Source: Argopecten irradians (taxonomy: Eukaryota; Mollusca; Bivalvia; Pectinida; Pectinidae). Taken from it: a stretch of DNA of 64,000 nucleotides. Each line of letters opens with the position of its first letter. Within the stretch, counting starts at the first letter, position 1. The DNA lies in NCBI RefSeq assembly GCF_041381155.1, contig NC_091134.1, positions 27,223,540 through 27,287,539 on the forward strand. The letters run 5' to 3'. The notes beneath the pieces are model-generated. The model was not told where the DNA came from. It did not search any database and saw only the letters and a program-made list of their open reading frames with translations. A program made the position numbers and the translations under genes. Positions 47,401 through 57,700 of the stretch are shown here, piece after piece.

Positions 47401-49310
47401 CCAGAAACATGATCTTACCCAGGGGAGGTATGTCAGTGACATATCCGTACCCAGTCGAACATTCGAATGCCATAAGAAGACCAATTACCACCATCGAAAT
47501 GTCTAAAGAGGAGGGTTGATGGTTGTTTGGTCCCGAAGTGATAGATAGATGTTTTGTTCTAATTATTATACAAAATGTTTTAATGATTTAAAAGGATTTG
47601 TGTGACGTTCTTTTCTCTTACTGACTTGTCTGAAGACATTATGTATCTTACATATCTTTCCAATACCGAGATAGTTTTATCAGGTTGCTTGAAATGAGTC
47701 TTCGTTGAAGTAACCGGTATTGAATAACAGGGATCGGTCGCCACAGTCTGACAATCCTGCCATATTTGGTAATGATCGATATGTTTAGGCGAAACTAAAG
47801 TTAGAATCTGACAACTCTCGTTGTCACAAAGTTCATGAAGAAGTTCTGCCGAAAACTGACTTGGGAAGCATTCAATTCAACTATAAAAAAATAAAGATAG
47901 CGATTGCTTATCGTATTCATTTTTAATTCAGTGGCCGAGTGGTAGCAATTCTTACGTATTTGACTTCCCACAAGTGATCACCTACTACTATTTCTCCACC
48001 ACTTCATGCACATCGATATGTAATATTACTACAGAGTGGCTACCCTGTGAGTATGTTTCTGTATACAAACTGATTTAATTTTGCGTTTTTATGCCATAAC
48101 ACTTTTTATGGTGACTTCAATTAACATTTTCTGAATTAGTAGCATTGCCTTGATTATTATTATTTTCTTTGCTAATTTTAATCTCCCGCAAAATGTATAA
48201 AAATATATATCGCACAAAATAGTTTGTTTGTAGTACTAAAATATTCATAAATACCATATTATTTACAAATTACTCCATCTAAAATGTGTCACATTATCAA
48301 ATGACGAATCTTGTTTGGGACTTATCCAAGCAATCGATATTTATATTTTCTATTAAATATTTTCATAATCTTGTAACTGACATAAACTTTAATTGTTTTA
48401 TTATTCTTTATTCACTTGATACTACTTCTAATGATATCTTCTAGGAAAACCGATTATGGTAAACAAAACAATGAAGACGTCGGTCCGTCATACATCTAAA
48501 TTAAATGTGTATGTGTTTCAGTAACAGATTATATGAATGTTGTCAAGGATTATAACAACACTCTGTTGAGGAGGCTAATATACACGTTGGACCGAAATCT
48601 GGACACATGCTTTGTTTTAGCTTCACCCATGGATTCCCCTCCAGTGTTGTGGTTGAGGATAACACAACTGGGATTTTTTAATGTGATCTCACAACGATTT
48701 GTGGTCAGTATCACAGGGGAAGGTATTGGATGCGGACGAACTGGACAGAGAAGTCTCCAGGTAATGTTAATGGACACAAATGAGGTGTACTAATAAAATG
48801 TTTTTTAAATAGGCCCAAAATCTTGCTGAATTAGGATTGCCCTCTTGATAACTATTTCAAATTTGTTTTTTAAGTTCTCTAAATGTAACCTTTCAGCTTC
48901 TTCTTCTATCATGCAACAAACATTAAAATCACAATTCATTTAATAAACAATATAAATAACGGTTAATTAGATTAAATATTTAAAAAAAAAAATTTAGATA
49001 AAACAATAAAATCGAATGGCTTAGATAAAAAAATAAAATAATCTTTTAAACATTAAAATCAAGATAACGGCGTCTTTGAATTTCTCTACAGGTTTTTACT
49101 TCGGGGCCTGCATACAACACTCAATGCAACATCGACTCTGAAGTGGTGTTTTGTAGCATCTTGTCAAACAATACCATTGGTGTTAGAACTCAGTGTCACA
49201 TACAATGTGAATGTGACATGTTGTCACAATGCTCGGATATTCATGTTGTGATGAAAAGTTTGAACAATGATGACTGGAAAATGTGCGAACTCAGTGTCAC
49301 TGACGCATGA
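35227..49310 (+). CDS. Gene B: tandem copy of gene A, exon 2 damaged
   Basis: Direct duplicate of gene A. Exons: 35227-35402, 37619-37763 (damaged), 38469-38707, 41422-41653, 42795-42914, 47932-48046, 48522-48760, 49092-49310. Exons other than exon 2 match A in length to the base, keep splice sites and phases, and stay open. Exon 2 lost 302 bp internally and now reads into TGA at 37646-37648. Exon 1 ends and exon 3 begins in phase 0, so skipping exon 2 would give a continuous frame. B may therefore be a working shorter isoform or a young pseudogene; conservation of the other exons favours the former, weakly. Hand-counted A/B differences over the seven intact exons are about 41 amino-acid-changing and 22 silent. 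B's introns differ from A's by independent insertions: a LINE in intron 1, a foldback in intron 3, and an expanded minisatellite in intron 5. Confidence 0.72.
35403..36225. other. Gene B intron 1, part shared with gene A
   Basis: Homologous to 1141-1900 of copy A. A short open frame at 35995-36195 has no support. Confidence 0.55.
36226..37310 (-). mobile_element. CR1/Jockey-like LINE fragment in gene B intron 1
   Basis: Minus-strand pieces: SFLTDRTQKVHVVF, GDPQGTVPGPLLFLVFTDDL, a decayed catalytic box LFTDYCLLYR, and SAQLQQDHDRLQDW (complement of 36903-37211). Further 3' are AICKKASSTNAFVQRTLKK-type words and, at 36226-36525, the C-terminal region. The QGTVxGPLLFLVFxxDLP pattern is typical of CR1/Jockey reverse transcriptases. 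The 5' end is truncated and there are frame breaks. It is absent from gene A intron 1. Confidence 0.8.
37311..37618. other. End of gene B intron 1
   Basis: Homologous to about 3370-3560 and 5255-5318 of copy A, bracketing the place where copy A has its own LINE insertion. Confidence 0.5.
37619..37763 (+). pseudogene. Gene B exon 2 remnant (302-bp internal deletion)
   Basis: The acceptor AATTTCAG, the first nine codons and the last 39 codons including donor GTAAGT remain. The segment matching 5345-5646 of copy A is missing. The deletion is 302 bp, not a multiple of three, so the frame hits TGA at once after VTVA. Both splice sites are intact, so inclusion would truncate the protein while skipping would restore it. 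Confidence 0.8.
37764..38269. other. Gene B intron 2, first part
   Basis: Shares the GTTGCCAG...ATGGCAAC segment (37860-37935) with copy A, then is much shorter than A's intron 2. No gene seen. Confidence 0.5.
38270..38390 (+). mobile_element. tRNA-derived SINE in gene B intron 2
   Basis: Same element as 7262-7400: TAGCTCGATTGATTGAGCGT (A-box-like) and AGTTTGATTCC (B-box-like). The B box is more decayed than in copy A. It was inherited through the duplication. Confidence 0.6.
38469..38707 (+). CDS. Gene B exon 3
   Basis: 239 bp, phase 0 in and 2 out, acceptor GATTTAG and donor GTAAGA, as in copy A. Ten differences from A by hand count, seven of them changing the residue (for example G to E, H to R, G to C, R to G). 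The extra cysteine from the G-to-C change (QYCRL) is specific to B. A 2.6-kb foldback starts 60 bp after the donor. Confidence 0.8.
38770..41397. mobile_element. Large foldback element, 2.6 kb, in gene B intron 3
   Basis: Ends match in inverted orientation (left TATCACTTTGGGCCGTTTT, right AAAACGGCCCAAAGTGATA). The mirror continues to a centre near 40440: for instance AAACGTCATATTTGCTGGG near 40298 pairs with its complement near 40590. The left arm is about 1.67 kb and the right about 0.95 kb because the left arm carries an extra segment at about 39060-39740. No transposase motif is seen. Absent from gene A intron 3, so it is younger than the duplication or deleted in A. Confidence 0.8.
41422..41653 (+). 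CDS. Gene B exon 4
   Basis: 232 bp, phase 2 in and 0 out, acceptor TAAAACAG, donor GTGAGT. Eight codons differ from copy A: seven change the residue (T-N, Y-W, V-I, L-M, N-D, P-A, P-T) and one is silent, and two of the changed codons needed two base changes. The acceptor lies only about 25 bp from the right end of the foldback element, so that element's tail supplies part of the upstream splice region. Confidence 0.8.
41654..42794. other. Gene B intron 4
   Basis: Homologous to parts of gene A intron 4, including the pyrimidine-rich block at 42178-42300, but lacking A's LINE fragment. No gene seen. Confidence 0.55.
42795..42914 (+). CDS. Gene B exon 5
   Basis: 120 bp, phase 0 at both ends, acceptor TTTTCCAG and donor GTAAGT. 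It encodes EYYQKFIVLTAIVKIP and WFHYSQNGS. The 32-bp array begins about 80 bp downstream. The donor (GTAAGT) is a stronger consensus than that of copy A (GTAAGC). Confidence 0.8.
42995..47460. repeat. 32-bp minisatellite in gene B intron 5 (about 139 units)
   Basis: Units such as GGTATGTCAATGACACGTCC followed by ATACCCAGGGGA; period 32 bp measured at 44641 and 44673. Higher-order structure is present: a marker unit with CCTCGCCCAAGGGG recurs at 43567 and 44047, exactly 480 bp (15 units) apart, and again at 45903, and a short deletion unit AACGTCTAATGTCAATG appears at about 44807, 45784 and 46314. The array therefore grew by copying multi-unit blocks. Its open frames are by-products. Confidence 0.95.
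47461..47931. other. End of gene B intron 5
   Basis: Homologous to 12871-13070 and 13490-13814 of copy A, without A's hairpin insertion. No gene seen. Confidence 0.55.
47932..48046 (+). CDS. Gene B exon 6
   Basis: 115 bp, phase 0 in and 1 out, acceptor TTAATTCAG, donor GTGAGT. It differs from copy A at three positions, two of them changing the residue (A-T and P-S). The cysteine pair and NITTEW are retained. It is separated from exon 5 by an intron of 5 kb, nearly all of it minisatellite. Confidence 0.75.
48047..48521. other. Gene B intron 6
   Basis: AT-rich intron, longer than the 208-bp intron 6 of gene A; the ends match A. No feature recognised. Confidence 0.5.
48522..48760 (+). CDS. Gene B exon 7, possible galactose-binding-like domain
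   Basis: 239 bp, phase 1 in and 0 out, acceptor GTTTCAG, donor GTAATG. It encodes LDRNLDTCF, PPVLWLRITQLGFF and GEGIGCGRTGQRSLQ. By hand count about nine changing and ten silent differences from A, a much lower changing-to-silent ratio than exon 4. This domain core seems more constrained. Confidence 0.8.
48915..49068. repeat. Remnant of the 28-bp AT-rich array in gene B intron 7
   Basis: A few degraded units (ATTAAAATCACAATTCATTT, GGTTAATTAGATTAAA) of the array that is long in gene A. The array was either reduced here or expanded in A. Confidence 0.55.
49092..49310 (+). CDS. Gene B exon 8, seven-cysteine tail and stop
   Basis: 72 codons plus TGA at 49308-49310, acceptor CTCTACAG. All seven cysteines match copy A; there are five differences, four changing the residue (K-Q, V-I, I-N, F-L). 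The intron before it is only 331 bp here because copy A's intron 7 carries a LINE and a longer AT-rich array. Confidence 0.85.
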   Translation, partial: VFTSGPAYNTQCNIDSEVVFCSILSNNTIGVRTQCHIQCECDMLSQCSDIHVVMKSLNNDDWKMCELSVTDA

Positions 49311-49866
49311 AAATGTTAAAAACTCGACGTCATTCTGTTTTTATTTATTACTTGGTCTAATAACTGTGTAGATATAATATAAATACGATATGAATACAGC
49401 ATTAAACAGAATGCACACAAAAGGAAATGAATACAGGGAGTTCTTGTGTGGCAAGTTCTAATACAGGCTTTGACTTTTTTGTTTGGTTAAGTTTCTATTA
49501 ATTTATGATTTACCTGTACCAGAAAAGTCGGACAACCACGACCGTATGATTTACCTGTACCAGAAAAGTCGGACAACCACGACCGTATGATTAGTACAAG
49601 ATAAATGAGACAACTCAACACCTGTGGTAAATATTGTAGCTGATTCATATTATTGAATCTTATGATTTAAACCCCACTGTGGTGTAAGGGAGATAACTTG
49701 CCACTAAACGAGGTGTAGTGTAAAGGAGGTACAATAGTCTTTGAAATACAAATGCGTTATGATACAGTAAGTCTGTAAAAATGGTGATTTATGTGAATTG
49801 TTGGCGTGGTATATAATGACTTAGTATAAGCTTTTACATTTGATACGTTAATATAATAAGATTTGT
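49311..49866. other. 3' flank of gene B
   Basis: Homologous to 18484-18850 and 19430-19550 after gene A. It contains a 43-bp tandem duplication at about 49505-49590 (ATTTACCTGTACCAGAAAAG repeated) that is single in A. No gene seen. Confidence 0.6.
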
Positions 49867-52800
49867 TAGGCCAAGAGCTAAGAGGGTCCCACATGCACCC
49901 CTCCCCCACCACACCTCCGAACCAATATTTATCCGAACCCTAATGACCCACTGATCACAAATCAAAATGTTAACATTGCATAAATTGGGATGAACTTCCG
50001 GTTATGACGTCATCAAGTTGGCCGCCATCTCGAATTTGACTTAGAACACTGACATTTTTCAACCAACCTAATTAGACAAATGATGAATTAAAATGACAAG
50101 TATAGAACAACAAATACATATCAGGACCACATAAAGCAATATATGTAGTGATTTCTAATAACGATGATATTTTTCAACCGAAGCAGACAAATGAGGTATC
50201 AAAATGACCACAGTTTTAGCAATTTTTGTTTATATTTGGCTTGACGCAACAAAAAGTGTTTCCCAACAACTAACTTTTATTCGTAATCAGTTATTTGACC
50301 TTTTTATTATTCAGTAAAAACAATAACAACAACAAAAATATATAGAGATGTTTAAGAGAATTATTTTTATGCCACTATTTGGTTTACAAAACATCACCGG
50401 GTGCGTATAATTGGCATATGATTGCTATTATTTCCAAACCGCTGACACTAAAGCTTCCTGGTGTTTTAGAATTTCCTGAATATAACATTGGCGATTTATA
50501 TCTGAATTTGGATTTAAAGTTGGATGAGTATCTTAGTGGGACTCAAAATTCCCTAACATAACCGATTTCATGTTCAAAATTTTGTAAACTAGTAGCATCC
50601 CAAAATGAATTATTACAGCACAACGCCAACTAATAGGGTATAAAATTAAAACTTAGATAAGCCAGTGTTTCCGTTTTTATCATGACAGTTTCCGGAAGGT
50701 TTTGTGTCTTTTAGAATTAGCACATCCATTTGATTATTTCCTGTATATAACGTAACGGAATGTCAGATGGTTACTACAATAATACATGTTTCTTTCACTG
50801 GTTCTCAATTATATTCAATATCATTGTGCGTGCTTTCTCGCCAGAGTGTGGTCTTGATTCCGATGAGCTGATGAGCTGATGTGACATTACATTACCGGTT
50901 TACAACCGTGGTTCTAACTTGTCAACCGTCCATGGCCAGAGTTAACATCGGGAACATCGGGTTCATGGATCTGGGAGCTCTTCCTGTGTCCAACCCGGTG
51001 ATTCACATATCGTTTATGATGTTCAAGGCTTCTCCGGCATGGCGGAAAAGACACCAAATCCATATTCTTCAAACTGCTGAGTTTATTCTCCTAAATTCGT
51101 ATGACGCACAATTCCTAAATCGTGTGAACCCTTAGCGACCAAAGATGGCACAGGTGAATGCTTTGTGGTTATAGATGAGGTCTGCAGTGAAGTCTCACTC
51201 TTTGCCAACAGCATGTTCTATTTAACAGAAAGATCTGGTTACTGACATTCCGCTAAATGGTACGCGACGTTTCGCCAGAACGAACCGGTTCGTCTGTCAC
51301 ATCTTGTTTGAGGGTTCCAAGTTGGAACCAATGTGGCCGCCAGTGAAAGATGTTCAGTTTTGTCCTATTAAAAACACTGCATATATATGCATGTTCTAAA
51401 TTTACTTAATGGTTTCTCCGCACTGCTGGCTCCTGTTTACTAAACCCAGCAAATGTAATTTTATATGTTTTGCAGAAATTGCTACTGAACTTATCATATG
51501 TTACATTCGGAGACAATGAGTTTTCATCAGCAAACATAACGAAAATGACTGAGTAAATATTAGCATTAAAATATGAAGCATAACACATTCAATAGCATTT
51601 ATTTATTACTTGTATAATACCATGTTGTTGTACGCCATGTTGGATTTTGCGTACTGGAACGTGAATGTACCATTTAACGAACCCGTTCCAAGTTGGCAAA
51701 TCCGGAACGTTCCTCTAAATGGAACACGCGGCAGGTTTGGAAACACTATAGAAAAGCTTTTATGGATAGTCTTCAATGGGTCCCCCCATACACCAGATGT
51801 GACACAACCAGCACCTTTAAGGGAATGGGAAAACTCTCCAGAAAACTCAATAGTTCGTTGCAAGTGCTTTTCAGGCTTGGCGAAGAGTAAAACATTTAAT
51901 ATTAACAACCTCGAGTATAACCTTTGCCACCAATGGTCGCACGAGTGTTCACAAGGTTTTTGAATGGTGTTTTAAACGAATTATGGAGCTGTATGCTAGG
52001 GATAACCAATTCCACCATTCGAATAATGTGGATCTGGTGTAATTTCTATTATGCCGGGGGAAGTTTGAAACAGCATATACGATATGTTATAATCTGGAAG
52101 AGCTCCCATATCCGTGAACCAGTTGTTCCTGATATGAAATCTGCCCATGGATGGGTCATGAAAGATGACAGACTAGAACCACACTGGTAATGTACTGTCA
52201 CATCAACTCGCCGATATCGAAAACGATACTCTGGCTTTCGACGATTTGGAAATTGATATATCGATTACACTGTTTCGAACTGCATGTACCAGCTACCAGA
52301 CATGCCGAGTCACTTCAGTGGATAGAGCAGTGAGAGGAGAAAGCACGCACAATGGTGATACTTATCATTGATAATCTTTGAAAGAAGCACGAGACACTAT
52401 AGTGACCATCTGACATTCTGCTTATGCTATTCATAGGAAATAAACAATGGATGTACTCATTTTCAAAGACACTAAAGTTTTAGAAACTATTAATGATATT
52501 AACGGAAACACAGGGTTAGGTTACATATGTTACGCTATCAGTAGGTGTTGTGCTATAATAATTATTTTTGAGACGCTGCAAGTCTACATAATTTCAAGCA
52601 TGAAAATGGATTATGTTATGAAATTTTAAAGTTAAGAAACTGTGACTTGTCCCACCTAGATATTCTGTCAACATTTCATTCATTTTATCTTCTTATAAAT
52701 CGCCAATAGTCAATGTTCTATCTAAAGACATCATAATACATCACGAAACTGTAGTGTCAGAGGTTTGGAGTTCGAAAAATAATAATCATATGCCCAGTAT

Positions 52801-53115
52801 ACAAACCAGGTGATATTTTGGTACCAAATGATGGTATATCAATAATTCTCTCTTTTTTATTTGATTATTTGATCCTGATGTGTTTTTGTTGTTCTATTAT
52901 GGTCATTTTGGAACCTATACATCGATTGAAAAATTTCACATTTTACTCAAATTCGAGATGGCGGCCATCTTGATGACGTTATCACCGGAAGTTCAACGCA
53001 ACTTATGCAATGTTTACGTTTTGATTTGCGATCAGTGGGTCATAAGGGTTCAGAAAAACATTGGTTCGGAGGTTTTGGGGAGAACGAATGTGGGACCCTC
53101 CTAGCCCATGGCCTA
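49867..53115. mobile_element. Large foldback element, 3.25 kb, after gene B
   Basis: Inverted ends GGCCAAGAGCTAAGAGGGTC (left) and GACCCTCCTAGCCCATGGCC-like (right), with TA on both sides (TA at 49867-49868 and 53114-53115), consistent with a TA target duplication. The arms mirror each other over more than 1 kb (ACTTCCGGTTATGACGTCAT at 49994 against TTATCACCGGAAGTTC at 52980; GTGCGTGCTTTCTCGCC at 50826 against GAGAAAGCACGCACAA at 52337). The right arm holds HGWVMKDDRLEPHW and FDDLEIDISITL coding remnants on the plus strand. It splits sequence that is continuous after gene A, so it is a clean recent insertion. Same family as 26645-29456. Confidence 0.82.
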
Positions 53116-54104
53116 TGTATCTGTGTTGGTTAAGTACCAGTCATCGTCACTGGAAATCATTTAAGAATTTGTTTAATTTTTAACGAAATAAAAATTACAT
53201 TTGAGTCAACTTGAATTGATCAAATGTTTGATCTTATCATTTCATTTCTCGTAGAGTTGAAATTATATGCTTTCTCTCGAATATCCAAATTATGAAAGAT
53301 ATTAACAAAAACGAGTCATTTCTTGTGCCATAAAAACGTGTAGTGATATTTTCTTCACTTCTGCTTGAAAAGGTGTGCATATAAAATCACAATTAGAATT
53401 GATTTGTACTGCTCATAAGCAGATAATATATGTTTTAATGTTTGATGATGAAGCGCTATGTTATTAATTCAGACATTGGCTCAAATGTAAAATATTGAGA
53501 AGCATTAAAGCAAGGAAACAACCGTTTACTGCACACTTCTATTTGTAATCCAAATTTGATGTTACTAACATAATATGAAATTGTCACATTTGAAATAATT
53601 TGCTTTGTCATTTTTGTCGGTGATGTTTTCGAGATGAACGTAAGTACTTTAAGTGATTTGATTTTAAAGAACGATGATAGTAGTGTGAAGTGAGTAACTT
53701 TTGTTACTGAAGAAACCTAATATCTCGTCTGGTCCATTTAAATAGATACAAAATTACAATTTGTTGCAAAAATTACAAAAGGTGTAACACGTTTTATATT
53801 ATTCAAACACTTTATTTGTAAATACAATATACATGCTTATTATCGACTTACGTGTCGCAATGTATATTTTCTGACGTTTGTCTCAAAAAAATCTTTGAAG
53901 ATCAGTGTCAATTGATTTGCAATGTCAGTGTTGTCTGATAAGAAAATGTATCTAAAATTAGAACTGGTTCAACCCGGACACTGTTCATGTATCACGCTAT
54001 TGCCACCAGCAAACACTTATATACCGACACACGAATGTCTAATTAAAAATGACTTCTTTCTTTATGTCGAATTCAGGAAAGCGCAACGAATATTTAATTA
54101 TTCT
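53116..54104. other. Between the foldback and gene C's 3' array
   Basis: 53130-53560 continues the homology to 19540-19950. After that A/B homology ends. A plus-strand open frame at 53922-54170 has no recognised motif. Confidence 0.5.
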
Positions 54105-54550
54105 TATGTAAAATACCTCTCGATTTATCATGCGTTGTTTATTCACACAAGTTCTAGTAATTATCTCTAAATTTATCCTGCGTTGTATATTGTTAGTTCA
54201 CACATATTCCAGTATACATCTCTAGATTTATCATACGTTGTTTATTTTAAGTTCACACAAGTTCTAGTAAGTAAACATCTCTTAATCTATCCTGTGTTGT
54301 TTATTGTAATTTCACACATATTCCAGTATACATCTCTAGATTTATCACGCACTGTTCATTATAAGTTCACACATGTTCCAGTAAACAACTTTAGATTTAT
54401 CCTGCGTTGTTTTTTGTAAGTTCACACATAATCCAGTAAACATCTCTAGATTTATTATGCGTTGTTCATTGTAAGTCCACAAATAATCCAGTAAACATCT
54501 CTAGATTTATGATGCGTTGCTCATTGAAAGTTCACACATGTTCCAGTAAT
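54105..54550. repeat. 55-bp minisatellite copied from the 3' coding edge of gene C
   Basis: About eight units of 55 bp (period measured at 54364 and 54419), including CATCTCTAGATTTATCATGC and GTTCACACATATTCCAGTA on the plus strand. On the minus strand each unit reads like the last 13 codons of gene C (YWNMCEL), its stop and about 13 bp of 3' UTR. The gene-proximal unit is the real coding end. Confidence 0.85.
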
Positions 54551-54728
54551 CATTGTCCACACTCTGCATGAGTATATGAACGTCCGTACATTCTGAAAGC
54601 GTGGTACATGTGCATTGTATGGTGCATTGGGTCTTGGTAGCCACTATAGTATTTGACACAAGCTCGCAAAACACCATGTCTGACTTTATACTACATTTAG
54701 AGTTGTGGGTAGGCCCTGATGTTCCTAT
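54507..54728 (-). CDS. Gene C exon 8, seven-cysteine tail and stop
   Basis: 73 codons plus TAA (complement of 54507-54509), acceptor GTTTTCAG. It reads IGTSGPTHNSKC, DMVFC, TQCTIQCTC, ECTDVHILMQS and NMCELSMSNAS. All seven cysteines align with A and B. The last 13 codons, the stop and a little 3' UTR lie inside the first unit of a 55-bp tandem array that continues downstream of the gene. Confidence 0.78.
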   Translation of the reverse strand: MGTSGPTHNSKCSIKSDMVFCELVSNTIVATKTQCTIQCTCTTLSECTDVHILMQSVDNDYWNMCELSMSNAS

Positions 54729-57700
54729 CTGAAAACGAAATTTGAAATCATGTATATGAGAAATGTTTAACAAATGATATTCAATTCTCTTAGTATATTA
54801 AGATGATACTGACGGAGTAGAAAGACGAAAAATGTTTCTAATTGATCAGAATGACAACAAAAGAAAGCTCGAGATTTTACATGGCTTTTAACACTGCCCA
54901 AACTAGGGATCGAACTCGGGACATCTGCCACACTACTAGTCGAACGCTTACGTAATCGAGCTATTTAAAGCTATATAAGAGAAAGTATTCACCAGGGATG
55001 CAGATATAGGCATGTAAATTATAGTCTCGAGCGTATAATCTCAGCTTGTAGATTTTTACTATTTTGTCTAAAGCATGTGATGTTCATGTTTTACCTGCAG
55101 ACTTTTCTGTCCTACACGTCCACAATCGATACCTTGCCCTGTGATGTTGACCACAAACTTCAGACTTGTCACGCCGAACAGACTCAGTTTTGTAATTCTC
55201 AGCCACAGCATAGAAGGTGAATTCCCGGGTAATGGTAAATCCAAGCACGTATCCAAATCTTGGTCTAAAGCATAAGGTATTCTCCTCAACAATGAATTGT
55301 CCTTGTCCTTTACAACCGTCAAGTAATGGCTTACTGAAACAGGAAGAATTTAGCTTGATTCTTCTTTGATTCTAAAATGGCACACCGAAACCATTCTTGG
55401 AAATGAGACCTGTCGATATTAATGCTCTCAATAGATATGACATTTTATGGATATATAAACCTTTAAACTGACTAGGCTCTCCCGATCTTTGTATTCTGAT
55501 TAATAATTTCGCCTTTTTGAGACGTATGAAACCTATTGATTCGTGAACTTATTAACGATATGTAGTACTTACAAGGTAGAAACACAGCGGTAAGACACGC
55601 CCGAACGCAGGCATCGGCGACGAAGTAAAAGTGGTTGATGACCAAAGGAAATCCAAAATCATGTCATTAGCAGTCCACTGAATCAACAAAATCATGTCTA
55701 TAAGCAGTCCACTGAATCAACAAAACCGGGTCTATTAGCAGTCCACTGAATCAACTAAATCATATCTATTAGCAGTCCACTGAATAAACAAAACCATGTC
55801 TATTAGCAGTCCACTGAATCAACAAAATCATGTCTATTAGCAGTCCACTGGATAAACAAAATCATGTCTATTAGCAGTCCACTGGATAAACAAAATCATG
55901 TCTATTAGCAGGCCACTGAATCAACAAAATCTTGTCTATTAGCAGTCCACTGGATAAACAAAATCATGTCTATTTGCGGCCCACTGAATAAACAAAATCA
56001 TATCTATTAGCAGTCCACTGGATAAACAAATGTATATTAGCAGTCCACTTAATAAATAAAATCAGGTCTATTAGCAGTCCACTTGATAAACAACATCACG
56101 TCTATTACCAGTCCACTGGATAAACAAAATCATGTCTATTTTCAGTCCACTGGATAAACAGTACATCATGTACATGTATGTTAGTGTCCCACTAAATCAA
56201 CATAATTTTAAGTAAATAGATATTTTATAGCGTTAAGTATAATCTTACTATGACGCTTTTTGCACCAGAATACCTGCACTATATATACAATATACTAGGA
56301 TTGCGCTCAATGTATTTTGTATATGTTTTATATCGCCAATTATATTGATGATTACGTCAATTCAGCGTTGCACTATCTAATTAGTGTTATGCTTCTAATT
56401 GATGACTGCAATAATCCAGAAAATAAAAAGGATTAAAAATAACCTAATGCGGTTATTTATCACTGATTAATTGCTTCTGAACGAAAACGGTACTACAAAT
56501 GAATATTCGATAATGATAATAGTGCAGATGTCACTGCTGCTTTGTTACTTACCTCCGAAGTACTTACCGTCAGTTCAAGTTTTTTCTCTATTTTGTATCA
56601 ACCTCAAATACGGACATTCACAATATGATGTCAAGAGTACTCAACACATGTAAAAAAAGAGATGATATGTAGAAAAATCAGACTTACCTGTAATGCTTTC
56701 CTGTAGAAATAAGTACCATTTATACTGTAGTAGATCAAATTTGTCTGTGAAACAGTAGTGGTGGTCTCAACAGCTGTCACCACAATAAAATCTTCATAAT
56801 ATTTCTGAAAAATATTCCACAGAAAAAAAGATGTCCTTTTAATATATATGTGAATATTCGCTTTGCACTAGAACATTTGGAATCATCATCGATTCTCCGT
56901 TTAGAGAAAATGCCAATTACTTACGATTGATCGTTCAAGCAAAACAAATACAACGATTTAGATATACCGAAACAATGTGGTCAAGCACAATTAGTCCCAC
57001 CTTCGGGTAATTGTCACGTCATATTTTGAGGTGAATTGGCGTCACAATTCTTGTAAGGTGGGGCTAATCGACGGTAAATTGCATTTTATCAACGTTGTAT
57101 TGGTACAGCTTCTCAAAACCGTATTGACATCATGTCTAGATATACTTACTATTGCCGGTTTCTCCAAATCGATATGCGTGCTCCCTATAACGTTACCATT
57201 GCTTGTCATATGTATGTAGAACGGTTGTGTCTCACCAGTCATACCCATGGAAGTGTTCACGAACGCCACAGCCATATATACAAACACGTAATCTATGCCT
57301 CCAGTATCGTGGACATTGCTATCATCGAGATGAAGATTTTCCAATGATGAAAAGGTTATGATTACTCTTTCAATAGTCTCGTTATCTCCCCTATAGTTTA
57401 AAAGAAAATTAAAGAATTATAAAAAAAATGCAAATATTCAATCATTTGTCTTCGTTTTATTATTTAAACCATTGTAATCTTGAAGGCTGAACATATAGGA
57501 GAGAAATTTCGAAAAACAATAATTATCATTTAAATAAATCATCCATATTATAGTGAAATGTATCAATGTGCTAACGGGAATTTCTACTGTGATACAACGT
57601 CCCTATTACAAACCCAGACCATAGGATGAACGACAGGTAGAACAGAATAATGACTTAAAAACCCACCGTGAATCCTAACGTTGTTATCATGTTATGTCAA

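Noticed and set aside
42995-47460. CRISPR-like regular 32-bp repeats
   Set aside because: Units are directly adjacent with no unique spacers, inside a eukaryotic intron; it is a minisatellite.
46546-47506. Open frames rich in RYVNETSIP and similar
   Set aside because: By-products of the 32-bp array.
51610-52190. 117- and 88-codon open frames inside the foldback
   Set aside because: They lie in mirrored arms of a repeat, both strands are open by chance, and the other family member is broken at the same places. Kept only as coding remnants of the element.
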